A DNA stretch of 9,753 nt from the NCBI GenBank assembly GCA_027316975.1, contig DAHVFL010000149.1, positions 1-9,753 on the forward strand, written 5' to 3'. The position numbers and the translations under genes are program-made. This DNA comes from Chloroflexota bacterium (GTDB lineage: Bacteria; Chloroflexota; Ktedonobacteria; Ktedonobacterales; Ktedonobacteraceae). Every line of letters starts with the position of its first letter. Within the stretch, counting starts at the first letter, position 1. The notes beneath the pieces were generated by a model. It was not told the origin of the DNA. It did no database searches and was given only the letters and a program-made list of their open reading frames with translations. Shown here one piece after another: positions 1-6,274 of this stretch.

Positions 1-85
1 GCGTATGTCATTGAAATGGCCGAAAATCCTTATAGAAAGTAGTGTATGTTATACGTTTGCGGTCTGTCAAGAACAAAGGCATAAC

Positions 86-121
86 AAAAAGTGACCAGGG
101 CGGGGGCAAGCCCCGCCCTGG
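86..121 (-). terminator. Intrinsic terminator downstream of the permease gene
   Basis: Positions 95-105 and 111-121 form a perfect 11-bp GC-rich stem with a 5-nt loop. Read on the minus strand, the hairpin is followed after five bases by a run of five T (complement of 86-90). It lies 24 bp past the stop codon of the minus-strand permease, so it most likely ends that transcript. On the plus strand no T-run follows, so it does not look bidirectional. Confidence 0.7.
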
Positions 122-145
122 CATCCCATGCTCCAGAGAACTTTT

Positions 146-1735
146 TTAGTCCGCCAGCGCCTCGGCGCGTTGCTCGCCGCTTTCAATCACGTGGCGGCGT
201 TTGAAGCCGAACCAGTAGATTGAGCCGGCAGCAACAAGGATCAGTAACGTTAGCTCAAAGAGCGGGAAACCACCAAGCAGCGGTACACTGGCTAAGCCTG
301 GAAAGGCCAGACCTACCGCCGAGTTGGTGTAGATGCTGCGTAGTCCCCCGAACCACAGGAAGTTAATGATCATTACACCGCCGTAAACCAGCGCCAGTAT
401 GTTGATTAGCATACCCCAGCGACCCAGGCTGAAAGGAGCTTTAACCCTGGGCCAGCCTTTCAAGCGGGCCCTTAGTGAGGCAATATTGTTCAAGAAGTAC
501 GACGTGTAGATCAAACCTGTTGCGCCCACCACAATGACGCCAATAGCAGAGGGAAGATCTTTCAACGCCAGCAGTGGAATGGCAGAGAGCACGGCAACAG
601 CAATGCCTGCCCACATGGGCGTGCGAAACGTCGGGTTAACGGTTCCCCAGGCCTTCCCAAACGGAAGACGACCATCGCGCCCCATCGAGAACATCAGTCG
701 TATCGTAGCCGACTGGATAGCCAGGGTACAGACGCACACCGCGATGAACACTACCCCCAGGTACACATTGCCCCAACTGGTGCCAAGCGCGTCCTGAATC
801 ACTGCTGGCAACGCCTGAGTGAAGTTCGCGCCACTGGCGATGCTCTCAATGCGGTTCAAGCTCCCGATGGAAAGAATTGTGCCACCCAGGAAGAGGATAC
901 CGGCAATGGCCGAAAGCCCGATTGCCCACAGGACGCCGCGCGGCGCATTCCTCTGCGGGTCTCTGGTCTCCTCACCAAGCGTTCCCGCCGTGTCGAAGCC
1001 ATAGATCACGAATAGAGACATGAAAAGCGCGGCAGCAAACGCTCCAAAGTAGGTGTCTCCAAGGCCTGGTGTCCATTGCGCTCCCAGGGTGGTCGTGGAG
1101 ACCGGTGAGCCGATGAAGAGGAAACTCAGCGGCTGATGGTTGAAGAAGATCAGTAATACTAACGCGAAGCCAATCATGCCAATGATCTCAGCGACAACAC
1201 CAATGTTATTAATAATGGATACCAGCCGTACACCGGCAACGTTAATGAGAGTACCCACCACAATCGAAAACAGCGCGATGAAAACCGCACTGGGCATCCC
1301 AAGAATCGTCGCCGGGATACCGGGGAAGATGGCGAGCAGAGGAATTGGGATCGTAAATGCTACACCCGTGATAGTCAGGATGCCGGCAAAGAAGTAAATC
1401 CAGCCGGTAAACCAGCCAAGCGTGTGTCCCGATAAACGCTTGCTCCACTGGTAGATAGAGCCTGCGATGGGGAAGTGCGATGACAGTTCCGCGAAGTTCA
1501 ACGCTACGATGAACTGTCCAATGGCTACGATGAACCATGTCCAGAAGAATCCGGGTCCGCCCGCCAGGATGCCTAAATAAAACAATGAAAAAGTGCCGGT
1601 TGAGACGGAGATGTAGGAGAAAGCCACCGCGAAGTTGGAGAGGAAGCCCAGCGTGCGCCGCAGTTCCTGCTTGTAACCAAACTTTTGCAGTAACGCCTCG
1701 TCCCTCTGATCCTGGGTTGTGTTGATTTCTGCCAT
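146..1735 (-). CDS. APC-superfamily amino-acid permease
   Basis: A 529-residue, very hydrophobic integral membrane protein of the amino acid/polyamine/organocation (APC) superfamily. It resembles the branch that contains GABA, choline and other amino-acid permeases, and probably imports an amino acid or amine with a coupled ion. Seen: a hydrophilic N-terminus (about 1-30), then about twelve hydrophobic segments. The family signature ELSSHFPIAGSIYQWSK is at about 83-99 (loop 2-3), and GFDTAGTLGEETRDPQRNAP is at about 246-265, the conserved acidic loop of these permeases. A basic C-terminal tail begins near FKRRH. The ATG at 1735 is chosen because AAGGAGG stands 9 nt upstream. The reading frame stays open for 32 more codons upstream (to 1831), but that extension has no comparable ribosome site and would add a non-conserved leader. 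It has its own promoter and terminator, so it is probably monocistronic. The substrate cannot be told from sequence. Confidence 0.9.
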   Translation of the reverse strand: MAEINTTQDQRDEALLQKFGYKQELRRTLGFLSNFAVAFSYISVSTGTFSLFYLGILAGGPGFFWTWFIVAIGQFIVALNFAELSSHFPIAGSIYQWSKRLSGHTLGWFTGWIYFFAGILTITGVAFTIPIPLLAIFPGIPATILGMPSAVFIALFSIVVGTLINVAGVRLVSIINNIGVVAEIIGMIGFALVLLIFFNHQPLSFLFIGSPVSTTTLGAQWTPGLGDTYFGAFAAALFMSLFVIYGFDTAGTLGEETRDPQRNAPRGVLWAIGLSAIAGILFLGGTILSIGSLNRIESIASGANFTQALPAVIQDALGTSWGNVYLGVVFIAVCVCTLAIQSATIRLMFSMGRDGRLPFGKAWGTVNPTFRTPMWAGIAVAVLSAIPLLALKDLPSAIGVIVVGATGLIYTSYFLNNIASLRARLKGWPRVKAPFSLGRWGMLINILALVYGGVMIINFLWFGGLRSIYTNSAVGLAFPGLASVPLLGGFPLFELTLLILVAAGSIYWFGFKRRHVIESGEQRAEALAD

Positions 1736-1744
1736 GCGAGAACG

Positions 1745-1768
1745 CCTCCTTGTGGTCGGTACGACCAC
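1745..1768 (-). promoter_or_regulatory. Hairpin abutting the permease Shine-Dalgarno
   Basis: On the minus strand the Shine-Dalgarno AAGGAGG (1745-1751) is immediately preceded by a perfect 7-bp inverted repeat (1752-1758 and 1762-1768) with a 3-nt loop. In the mRNA the hairpin would stack directly against the ribosome site and could affect initiation or mRNA stability. As DNA it could instead be an operator. The repeat is seen; the function is inference. Confidence 0.4.
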
Positions 1769-1847
1769 TGATAAGAAACGCCAGATCGAGCCGCTCACCT
1801 CTTCATCCGAGATATGGCGAAGCGCAAGCAAGCTGCAAGAGGATTAC

Positions 1848-1877
1848 ATAATAAAGCCTACCATATCACTTTGCCAA
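1848..1877 (-). promoter_or_regulatory. Probable sigma-70-type promoter of the permease
   Basis: On the minus strand TTGGCA (1872-1877) and TATTAT (1848-1853) are separated by 18 bp, each hexamer matching the consensus at five of six positions. Transcription would start near 1841 and give a leader of about 105 nt. The rest of 1769-1920 is AT-rich and shows no gene. Confidence 0.5.
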
Positions 1878-1920
1878 TAAGCAATATAACTATAGTATGA
1901 GCTAAAATTATAGATAAAAT

Positions 1921-2064
1921 CAGTAGCGACACCCCTTGCGGGTGTCCCGTGTTCCATCTCCCAAGTCCCGTGTTCCATCTCCCAAGTCCCGTGTTCCATC
2001 TCCCAAACAGGTTCCCCTGACGACTTCGTGTGATACGGGACACCCGCAAGGGGTGTCGCTACTG
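1921..2064. repeat. 144-bp element with 30-bp perfect inverted repeats
   Basis: The arms at 1921-1950 and 2035-2064 are exact reverse complements over 30 bp and frame an 84-bp centre. Each arm also contains a small hairpin of its own (GACACCC and GGGTGTC around a 5-nt spacer). The element ends in CA and TG. No open frame of protein character lies inside and no clear target-site duplication flanks it. It resembles a short non-autonomous mobile or palindromic dispersed element inserted between two gene transcripts. That identity is inference, as only one copy is visible here. Confidence 0.75.
1944..2006. repeat. Three exact tandem copies of a 21-bp unit
   Basis: The unit beginning GTCCCGTGTTCC is repeated three times without a mismatch at 1944-1964, 1965-1985 and 1986-2006. 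The first copy overlaps the inner end of the left inverted-repeat arm. The period is a multiple of three, so frames read through it encode repeated peptides, but these are artefacts of the repeat. There are no spacers, so it is not a CRISPR array. Confidence 0.9.
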
Positions 2065-2070
2065 TGTGCA

Positions 2071-2100
2071 TTGCTAATCCTGCGCGCGGCGGAATACAAT
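2071..2100 (+). promoter_or_regulatory. Probable mdh promoter
   Basis: TTGCTA (2071-2076) and TACAAT (2095-2100) are 18 bp apart and match the sigma-70 consensus at four and five of six positions. The start point would fall near 2107, giving a leader of about 95 nt. The promoter begins seven bases beyond the inverted-repeat element, so the element forms its immediate upstream boundary. Confidence 0.45.
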
Positions 2101-2201
2101 ACCAGTAGAACAAACAGGTTCTTTATTTTCCGCGTACAGGATAGGGGCGGCGGCTCTGCCTCGCCCTGGTTGAGTTGTCTACGAGTTGAAAGGATACTAC
2201 A

Positions 2202-3128
2202 ATGCGAAGCAAAATAACGGTAGTTGGAGCGGGTTTTGTGGGGAGCACGCTGACGCAGCGACTTGTTGAGCGCGACTATGCCGACGTGGTGATGTTCGAT
2301 ATTATCCCAAACATGCCCCAGGGCAAAGCCCTCGATATGTTACAGGCCGGCCCCGTGCTTGGCTATGATTCGCTGGTCGTCGGCACTAACGATTATGCCG
2401 GTACCGCCAACTCGGATATCGTGGTGATTACGTCCGGCTTTCCGCGCAAACCCGGCATGAGCCGCGACGACCTGGTCAAGAAAAATCAGGAAATCATCGG
2501 ACAGGTGACGCAAGAGGTAGCGAAGAACTCGCCCAACTGCATCATCATCATGGTCACGAATCCGCTTGACGCCATGGCGCAACTGGCGCACCATATCAGC
2601 GGTTTCCCGCGCAACCGCGTTGTCGGCATGGCCGGTGTGCTGGATACTGCCCGCTTCCGCACCTTCATCGCCCAGGAACTTGGCGCGTCGGTGCGCGATG
2701 TGCAGGCCTATGTGCTCGGTGGGCATGGCGATACGATGGTGCCACTGGCGCGTATGTGTACCGTGGCCGGCGTGCCCATCTCGCAGTTGATGGCAGCCGA
2801 ACGCATTGAACAGATCGTGCAGCGCACCCGCGATGGCGGCGCGGAAATCGTCAAGCTGCTCGGCACGGGCAGCGCCTACTTCGCGCCCTCCGCCTCTGTC
2901 CTGCAAATGGTCGATTCCATCCTGCTCGATAAGAAGATGATTATGCCCTGTGCCGCCTACCTGCAAGGCGAGTACGGCATCAATGGCCTTTTCGTGGGCG
3001 TCCCCGTCAAACTCGGCGCGCAAGGCATCGAGCAAATCGTCGAAGTCGAACTCAGCGAAAGCGAACGCGCCCTCCTCAAAAAGTCCGCTGATGCTGTGAA
3101 GGAGCTGGTTGAGGTGATGGGGATTTAG
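2202..3128 (+). CDS. mdh: Malate dehydrogenase (NAD-dependent, LDH-like type)
   Basis: A 308-residue cytosolic oxidoreductase that interconverts malate and oxaloacetate with NAD(H) in the citric acid cycle. Seen in order: the Rossmann loop GAGFVGS (9-15); the acidic residue D33 that selects NAD over NADP; and the mobile loop GFPRKPGMSRDDL (79-91). In that loop R82 replaces the glutamine of lactate dehydrogenases and marks malate specificity, and R88 binds substrate. Next are VTNP with N120, the D148/R151 pair in LDTARFR, and catalytic H175 in GGHGDT. Length and motif order match the bacterial LDH-like malate dehydrogenase group found in Chloroflexi and many other phyla. The ATG is supported by AAAGGA 7 nt upstream. 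It is transcribed alone and converges on rsmI, with only a hairpin between. Confidence 0.95.
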   Translation: MRSKITVVGAGFVGSTLTQRLVERDYADVVMFDIIPNMPQGKALDMLQAGPVLGYDSLVVGTNDYAGTANSDIVVITSGFPRKPGMSRDDLVKKNQEIIGQVTQEVAKNSPNCIIIMVTNPLDAMAQLAHHISGFPRNRVVGMAGVLDTARFRTFIAQELGASVRDVQAYVLGGHGDTMVPLARMCTVAGVPISQLMAAERIEQIVQRTRDGGAEIVKLLGTGSAYFAPSASVLQMVDSILLDKKMIMPCAAYLQGEYGINGLFVGVPVKLGAQGIEQIVEVELSESERALLKKSADAVKELVEVMGI

Positions 3129-3177
3129 CAGGACAATGAAGTCAGAAGCAGTGACTGCTTCTGACTTCATTGTCCTG
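3129..3177. terminator. 23-bp perfect hairpin at the mdh/rsmI convergent junction
   Basis: Positions 3129-3151 and 3155-3177 form a perfect 23-bp stem with a 3-nt loop. It starts at the base after the mdh stop codon and extends over the last codons and stop of rsmI on the other strand. Neither strand has a T-run after the stem, so it is not a classic intrinsic terminator. It could still block 3' exonucleases on both convergent mRNAs, or act with Rho. A palindromic repeat element is the alternative. Confidence 0.6.
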
Positions 3178-3880
3178 CGATCACTACAATAAACTCCCCT
3201 TTAAGCTTCGCCTGCCGCTCAACCCATCCAAGCAGCGACGAAATCGTGCCGCGTTCGACATGCTCGAACAATTTGGTCAGGTCGTTGGCGAGGGCGGCTT
3301 CTCTATCCCCCAGCGCTTCTTGCGCGTCCTTGAGAAAAGCGGCCAGGCGATAGGGGCTTTCGTAATAGATCAACGTGTGTGGCGCGTCCTTATCGATCTC
3401 TATGAAGCGACGGCGCGGGCCAGATTTGCGTGGAGGGAAGCCTCTGAAGGTGTGACTATGCACGGGCAGGCCGGAGAGTACCAGCGCCATCACGAAGGCT
3501 GCCGGGCCGGGTATCATGGTAACATCCAGGTTCGCGGCAATGGCGCGCTGCACCAGTGTATAGCCGGGATCGGAGATGCCCGGCGTCCCGGCATCCGTCA
3601 CCAGCGCCACCGACTTGCCCTGCTTCAGCACGTCTTCTATACGTTGCCCCCCGCGCTCTTCATTGAATTCGTGGAAGGCTATTTGAGGCTTTGCAATCTC
3701 GAAATGTTTGAGCAACATGCCCGTTTTGCGTGTATCCTCGCTGGCGACATAATCCACCGAGCGCAATATTTCCAGGGCGCGCAATGTTATATCGCCAAGG
3801 TTGCCAATAGGCGTCGCAACCAGGTACAACGTAGGATTTTTCTTTGTAGGGACGCGATTTATCGCGTCCGCCTCCCCCAT
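3167..3880 (-). CDS. rsmI: 16S rRNA (cytidine-1402 2'-O)-methyltransferase
   Basis: A 237-residue SAM-dependent enzyme of the tetrapyrrole-methylase fold (RsmI/YraL family) that methylates the ribose of C1402 in the decoding centre of 16S rRNA. Seen: LYLVATPIGNLGDIT (18-32), EDTRKTG (48-54), TDAGTPGISDPG (95-106), PGPAA (124-128), YESPYR (173-178), a LTK segment (201-203) and KGEF (227-230), all in family order. The start is uncertain. ATG at 3880 has AAAGG 7 nt upstream and is preferred. A GTG at 3919 in the same frame overlaps the upstream stop codon by four bases (GTGA) and would add 13 residues. Residues 4-12 (ADAINRVPT) are encoded by a dispersed palindromic repeat, so this leader is not ancestral protein sequence. 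The gene lies directly after the acyl-CoA synthetase and is probably cotranscribed with it. Confidence 0.93.
   Translation of the reverse strand: MGEADAINRVPTKKNPTLYLVATPIGNLGDITLRALEILRSVDYVASEDTRKTGMLLKHFEIAKPQIAFHEFNEERGGQRIEDVLKQGKSVALVTDAGTPGISDPGYTLVQRAIAANLDVTMIPGPAAFVMALVLSGLPVHSHTFRGFPPRKSGPRRRFIEIDKDAPHTLIYYESPYRLAAFLKDAQEALGDREAALANDLTKLFEHVERGTISSLLGWVERQAKLKGEFIVVIAGQ
3846..3870. repeat. Dispersed palindromic repeat, copy inside the rsmI start region
   Basis: A 25-bp sequence with an 8-bp perfect stem (3850-3857 with 3862-3869) and a TTTA loop. It differs at one base from 8799-8823 and is close to 8832-8856, so one repeat family is present three times in the window. In the rsmI mRNA the hairpin would lie about 12-31 nt after the preferred start codon. 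Confidence 0.8.
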
Positions 3881-3915
3881 TGTTGGACCTTTCCCACCTG
3901 TCGAATCTTTTAACG

Positions 3916-5481
3916 TCACGCTTTCACCGAGTTTCGGATCGATTGTAATTTCTCTATCACCTCTGGCCTTTTCACCTTCAGCGACGGTGTGCGCGGAAAA
4001 TCTTTCTCCGGCCAGACCGTATAGCCTCGTATTTGCTGGTGTGAGGCCAGTTGCTTATTGGTTTGCTGGATCGTCGCTTTGGCCTGCGACGGATCATCCA
4101 TCAAAAGAATGCCATACACGGTTGGCCCCTCGTCTTTTTCCATCAAGCCTATCACAACAGCATCCTTGATGGCTGGATTAGCCAGCAACACATTCTCGAT
4201 ATCTTCGGGGTAGACATTTAAGCCATTGGCAAGCACAATCAGGTTTTTCTTGCGCCCCTTCAGATACAGTCTGCCCTTCTCATCCTTGCTGCCCAGGTCG
4301 CCAGTATAATACCAGCCATCCTGAAAGGCGGCAGCCGTCGCTTCAGGATTTTTCCAGTAACCCCGCGCCACGTTAGGTCCATGCACGAGCAGTTCGCCAT
4401 CCTCAGCGATTTTTACTTCCATTCCCGGCAGGGGTTGTCCGATGCTCTCGTAGGTATGATCTTCATGGCGTGTCACCGATACGACCGGTGAACATTCGGT
4501 CGCTCCGTAGCCTTGCATTATCCTGAACCCCATATTCTCCCACCATTCCGCCAGCTTTGGCGGTAAATACGCGCCTCCACTCACAAAGAAACGAAAATGG
4601 CCGCCAAAACGTTTATGCACCGCGCCAAAGAGGAGACGCCTCATACCAAAGGGTAGCTTGTGCGCCACGCGATGCAACCATTCCCACTGCTTCACTTTCT
4701 TCTGTATACGCACCTGCCGCTCGATGCCGTTCATAAAGAGTTGCAAAGCCTGCGGCACGAGTACCATACAGGTGACACCCTGCGTACCCAGCAACTTGAG
4801 CAGTGTATCGGGAACCAGCGATCGTGCGTACAGGATGCTGGCTCCACCATGAAACTCGGCTATTTCGATGGTCATCTCGAACATGTGGCTTAGTGGAAGT
4901 ATGGATAGCGTGCGGTCTTCCTGCGTAATTTTAACCACCTCGAGCGCCGCCATCGCATTGCTCGCAATGTTCCAATGACTGAGCATCACGCCCTTAGGCT
5001 GTCCGGTCGTTCCCGACGTGAAGACCAGCTCGGCCAGATCATCGCCCGTCACCGGGGGTAATGCTGCGGCATCAAACGTGCCGTGTGGCAGGTTATCGAG
5101 GTCGATTAAGGGTAAAGAGGGACTTTTCAACGTCGCAAACTGCTTGCTCGTTGTTACCAGGTGTGTAGCCCCGGTTGTTTGCGCGATGCGCTCGATGAAG
5201 TCTTGCTTTGAACTGATGTCCAGTGGCACTACCACACCACCCGCGAGCAGCGTGCCGAGAAAAACGACCATCCAATCAACTCTGCTGGCTGCCCATACCA
5301 TGAGACGTTGCCCTTTGACACACTGCTGTTCCTGTAAATAGCCTGTGAAGGCATACACTTTCGCTTGAAGTTCAGCATATGTGTACGACACAATGCCAGC
5401 GTCACCAGCCGGTTCGAGTAACGCGGTGCGTCCCGGAAATCGTTCTACTGCTGAAGCAAATAAAGCGTTGATGGTTTCCAT
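3916..5481 (-). CDS. AMP-binding acyl-CoA synthetase (long-chain fatty-acid-CoA ligase-like)
   Basis: A 521-residue member of the ANL adenylating superfamily. It should activate a carboxylic acid, probably a fatty acid, with ATP and join it to CoA through an acyl-adenylate. Seen: the phosphate-binding loop FTSGTTGQPKGVMLSH (154-169), SGGAYL (301-306), YGATECSP (325-332), TGD (393-395) with the conserved aspartate D395, the hinge region LKGRKKNLIVLANGLNVYPEDIE (407-429), and a C-terminal subdomain. The usual catalytic lysine falls in RTPSLKVKR (497-505), K502 or K504. ATG at 5481 is preferred because a GGAG-type Shine-Dalgarno lies about 10 nt or more upstream. In-frame starts at 5511 and 5523 have none. 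It is probably the first gene of a two-gene unit with rsmI. Acyl chain length and CoA as the acceptor are not certain. Confidence 0.88.
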   Translation of the reverse strand: METINALFASAVERFPGRTALLEPAGDAGIVSYTYAELQAKVYAFTGYLQEQQCVKGQRLMVWAASRVDWMVVFLGTLLAGGVVVPLDISSKQDFIERIAQTTGATHLVTTSKQFATLKSPSLPLIDLDNLPHGTFDAAALPPVTGDDLAELVFTSGTTGQPKGVMLSHWNIASNAMAALEVVKITQEDRTLSILPLSHMFEMTIEIAEFHGGASILYARSLVPDTLLKLLGTQGVTCMVLVPQALQLFMNGIERQVRIQKKVKQWEWLHRVAHKLPFGMRRLLFGAVHKRFGGHFRFFVSGGAYLPPKLAEWWENMGFRIMQGYGATECSPVVSVTRHEDHTYESIGQPLPGMEVKIAEDGELLVHGPNVARGYWKNPEATAAAFQDGWYYTGDLGSKDEKGRLYLKGRKKNLIVLANGLNVYPEDIENVLLANPAIKDAVVIGLMEKDEGPTVYGILLMDDPSQAKATIQQTNKQLASHQQIRGYTVWPEKDFPRTPSLKVKRPEVIEKLQSIRNSVKA

Positions 5482-5570
5482 CTGATCTGACCCCTCTCCT
5501 ATTTCGATCATGCGTCGATGCACTGATAAACTGACCCTGTCTTACTGAGAAAGCTCAAAACTCTGCGCTT

Positions 5571-5600
5571 ATTATATGAGAGATATCCTCTCTTTGCCAG
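5571..5600 (-). promoter_or_regulatory. Probable promoter of the acyl-CoA synthetase/rsmI unit
   Basis: On the minus strand a perfect TATAAT (5571-5576) lies 18 bp from CTGGCA (5595-5600), which matches the -35 consensus at four of six positions. A 5-bp inverted repeat, GAGAG and CTCTC, lies in the spacer and could be an operator. Transcription would begin near 5564, about 80 nt before the preferred start codon. Confidence 0.55.
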
Positions 5601-5946
5601 GTCCCGGTCAAGCGGTTAAGTTTTGATTGGTTGATTTAAAAAGTAGTACTCTTTGGCTAGTGAGGTCGGTTCCTTTATTATAATTTAATTTTTTTAGTAT
5701 GATACCCATAATTAAATTGTTGAGCTAAACCAAAGTCTGAACCTTTATAATGAAATTGAGCTACGTAATTTCAGCGTGACAGTAAACCGAATCAAGTGGA
5801 AGCTATTTTGAATCACGACCCTTTCTTTTTGTATAGAATACTTTGCTAAATAATTGATTTTGAATACAGTAATTCATTTGCCGTAATCAGAAGAGGCTAT
5901 TCAAATAATTTTCACACATAAATTTAATGTCTAAAATAGAGAGTAT
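5601..5946. other. AT-rich intergenic region without a recognisable gene
   Basis: About 350 bp, visibly richer in A and T than the coding regions on both sides. It separates the minus-strand synthetase unit from the plus-strand regulatory block. No frame of useful length with a ribosome site is seen on either strand. The only symmetrical feature noted is a 7-bp inverted repeat, TGAAATT (5751-5757) and AATTTCA (5767-5773). Two TATAAT-like sequences lack a suitably spaced -35 partner. Confidence 0.6.
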
Positions 5947-5975
5947 TTGACTTTTTATTTACACTATGGTATCAT
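5947..5975 (+). promoter_or_regulatory. Strong sigma-70-type promoter before the small ORF
   Basis: TTGACT (5947-5952) and TATCAT (5970-5975) are exactly 17 bp apart, each with five of six consensus bases, and TG at 5967-5968 gives an extended -10. Transcription should begin near 5982, just before the AGGAGG of the small ORF. It can read through the small ORF into the XRE-TPR gene, since no T-tailed terminator lies between. Confidence 0.7.
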
Positions 5976-5995
5976 ATTATTCAGGAGGATATCCA

Positions 5996-6163
5996 ATGTA
6001 TTATCCTTACACTGCTTGCAGTCTTAGGAAAATCAATGGACCATTCCGCAAAGCGAGTCGAGAGGATTTTGCTCTCTATAATAGAGCTGTAGCACCAGTG
6101 CACAGGTGGACGAATGCGCATTGTAGAAGGATCAAATATCGTACTCTATCGCATCACTTTTGA
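5996..6163 (+). CDS. Small basic protein, 55 residues, function unknown
   Basis: I do not recognise this protein. The ATG at 5996 has AGGAGG (5983-5988) at an ideal 7-nt spacing and a near-consensus promoter immediately before it, which argues for real translation. The frame is open up to 5966, but that ATG overlaps the -10 box and would not be transcribed. The product is basic (8 Arg and 3 Lys against 2 acidic residues, plus four His). It has aromatic residues at the N-terminus (MYYPY), two Cys (8 and 43) and no obvious signal peptide or membrane segment. It ends 111 bp before the XRE-TPR gene on the same strand. It may be a leader peptide, a pro-peptide sensed by that regulator, or a chance ORF. 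Confidence 0.45.
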   Translation: MYYPYTACSLRKINGPFRKASREDFALYNRAVAPVHRWTNAHCRRIKYRTLSHHF

Positions 6164-6169
6164 ATTGAT

Positions 6170-6201
6170 GTGTTTTTTGCGGTGTCTAAAAAACACCGCA
6201 A
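6170..6201 (+). promoter_or_regulatory. Two overlapping, mutually exclusive inverted repeats
   Basis: Arms 6170-6178 and 6188-6196 form one perfect 9-bp inverted repeat, and arms 6177-6185 and 6193-6201 another. They share bases, so only one hairpin can form at a time; the second is richer in GC. Neither is followed by a T-run, so this is not an intrinsic terminator. It lies between the small ORF and the XRE-TPR gene and could be a switchable leader structure or a binding site. Confidence 0.4.
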
Positions 6202-6210
6202 GCCACATAA

Positions 6211-6226
6211 AACGAACATGTTCGTT
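6211..6226. promoter_or_regulatory. Perfect 16-bp palindrome upstream of the XRE-TPR gene, probable operator
   Basis: AACGAACATGTTCGTT is its own reverse complement over all 16 bp and ends 48 bp before the XRE-TPR start codon. A 16-bp near-palindrome that matches it at 13 positions lies at 7804-7819 across the promoter of the next gene. The dyad shape, length and placement fit an operator for a dimeric HTH protein, most simply the XRE regulator itself. Binding has not been shown. Confidence 0.55.
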
Positions 6227-6274
6227 CGTAATCCCCCCTACGACGTTTAGTTTAAAGAAAGGAAATCCGGTCCA

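Noticed and set aside
1..42. Open frame reading AYVIEMAENPYRK then a stop at the left edge, possibly the 3' end of a plus-strand gene
   Set aside because: Thirteen codons are too few to tell a real gene end from chance, and no domain or context supports it.
1736..1831. 32-residue N-terminal extension of the permease
   Set aside because: There is no ribosome site at the upstream ATG, while an excellent one precedes the ATG at 1735. The upstream ATG also lies barely within the predicted transcript.
1944..2006. Tandem 21-bp repeats as a small CRISPR array
   Set aside because: The copies are directly adjacent with no unique spacers, and no cas genes are nearby.
1858..2217. Open frames encoding repeated peptides across the 21-bp tandem repeat
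   Set aside because: The repeat period is a multiple of three, so any frame without a stop stays open. The frames have no family resemblance and overlap the probable mdh promoter.
2340..3170. 276-codon open frame on the minus strand opposite mdh
   Set aside because: It is the antisense shadow of a gene with all malate dehydrogenase motifs. Its composition (rich in His, Arg and Asp) is typical of such shadows.
3170..3913. 247-codon open frame on the plus strand opposite rsmI
   Set aside because: It mirrors rsmI almost end to end and shows no recognisable motif, while rsmI shows all family motifs.
4878..4886. CGAACATGT inside the acyl-CoA synthetase gene as a third operator copy
   Set aside because: Only one half matches, the other half is not symmetric, and it lies deep within coding sequence.
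6213..6224. CGAACATGTTCG as a Gram-positive LexA (SOS) box
   Set aside because: The classic box has four bases between GAAC and GTTC, whereas here there are two, and the downstream gene is not an SOS-type gene. A site for the local regulator fits better.
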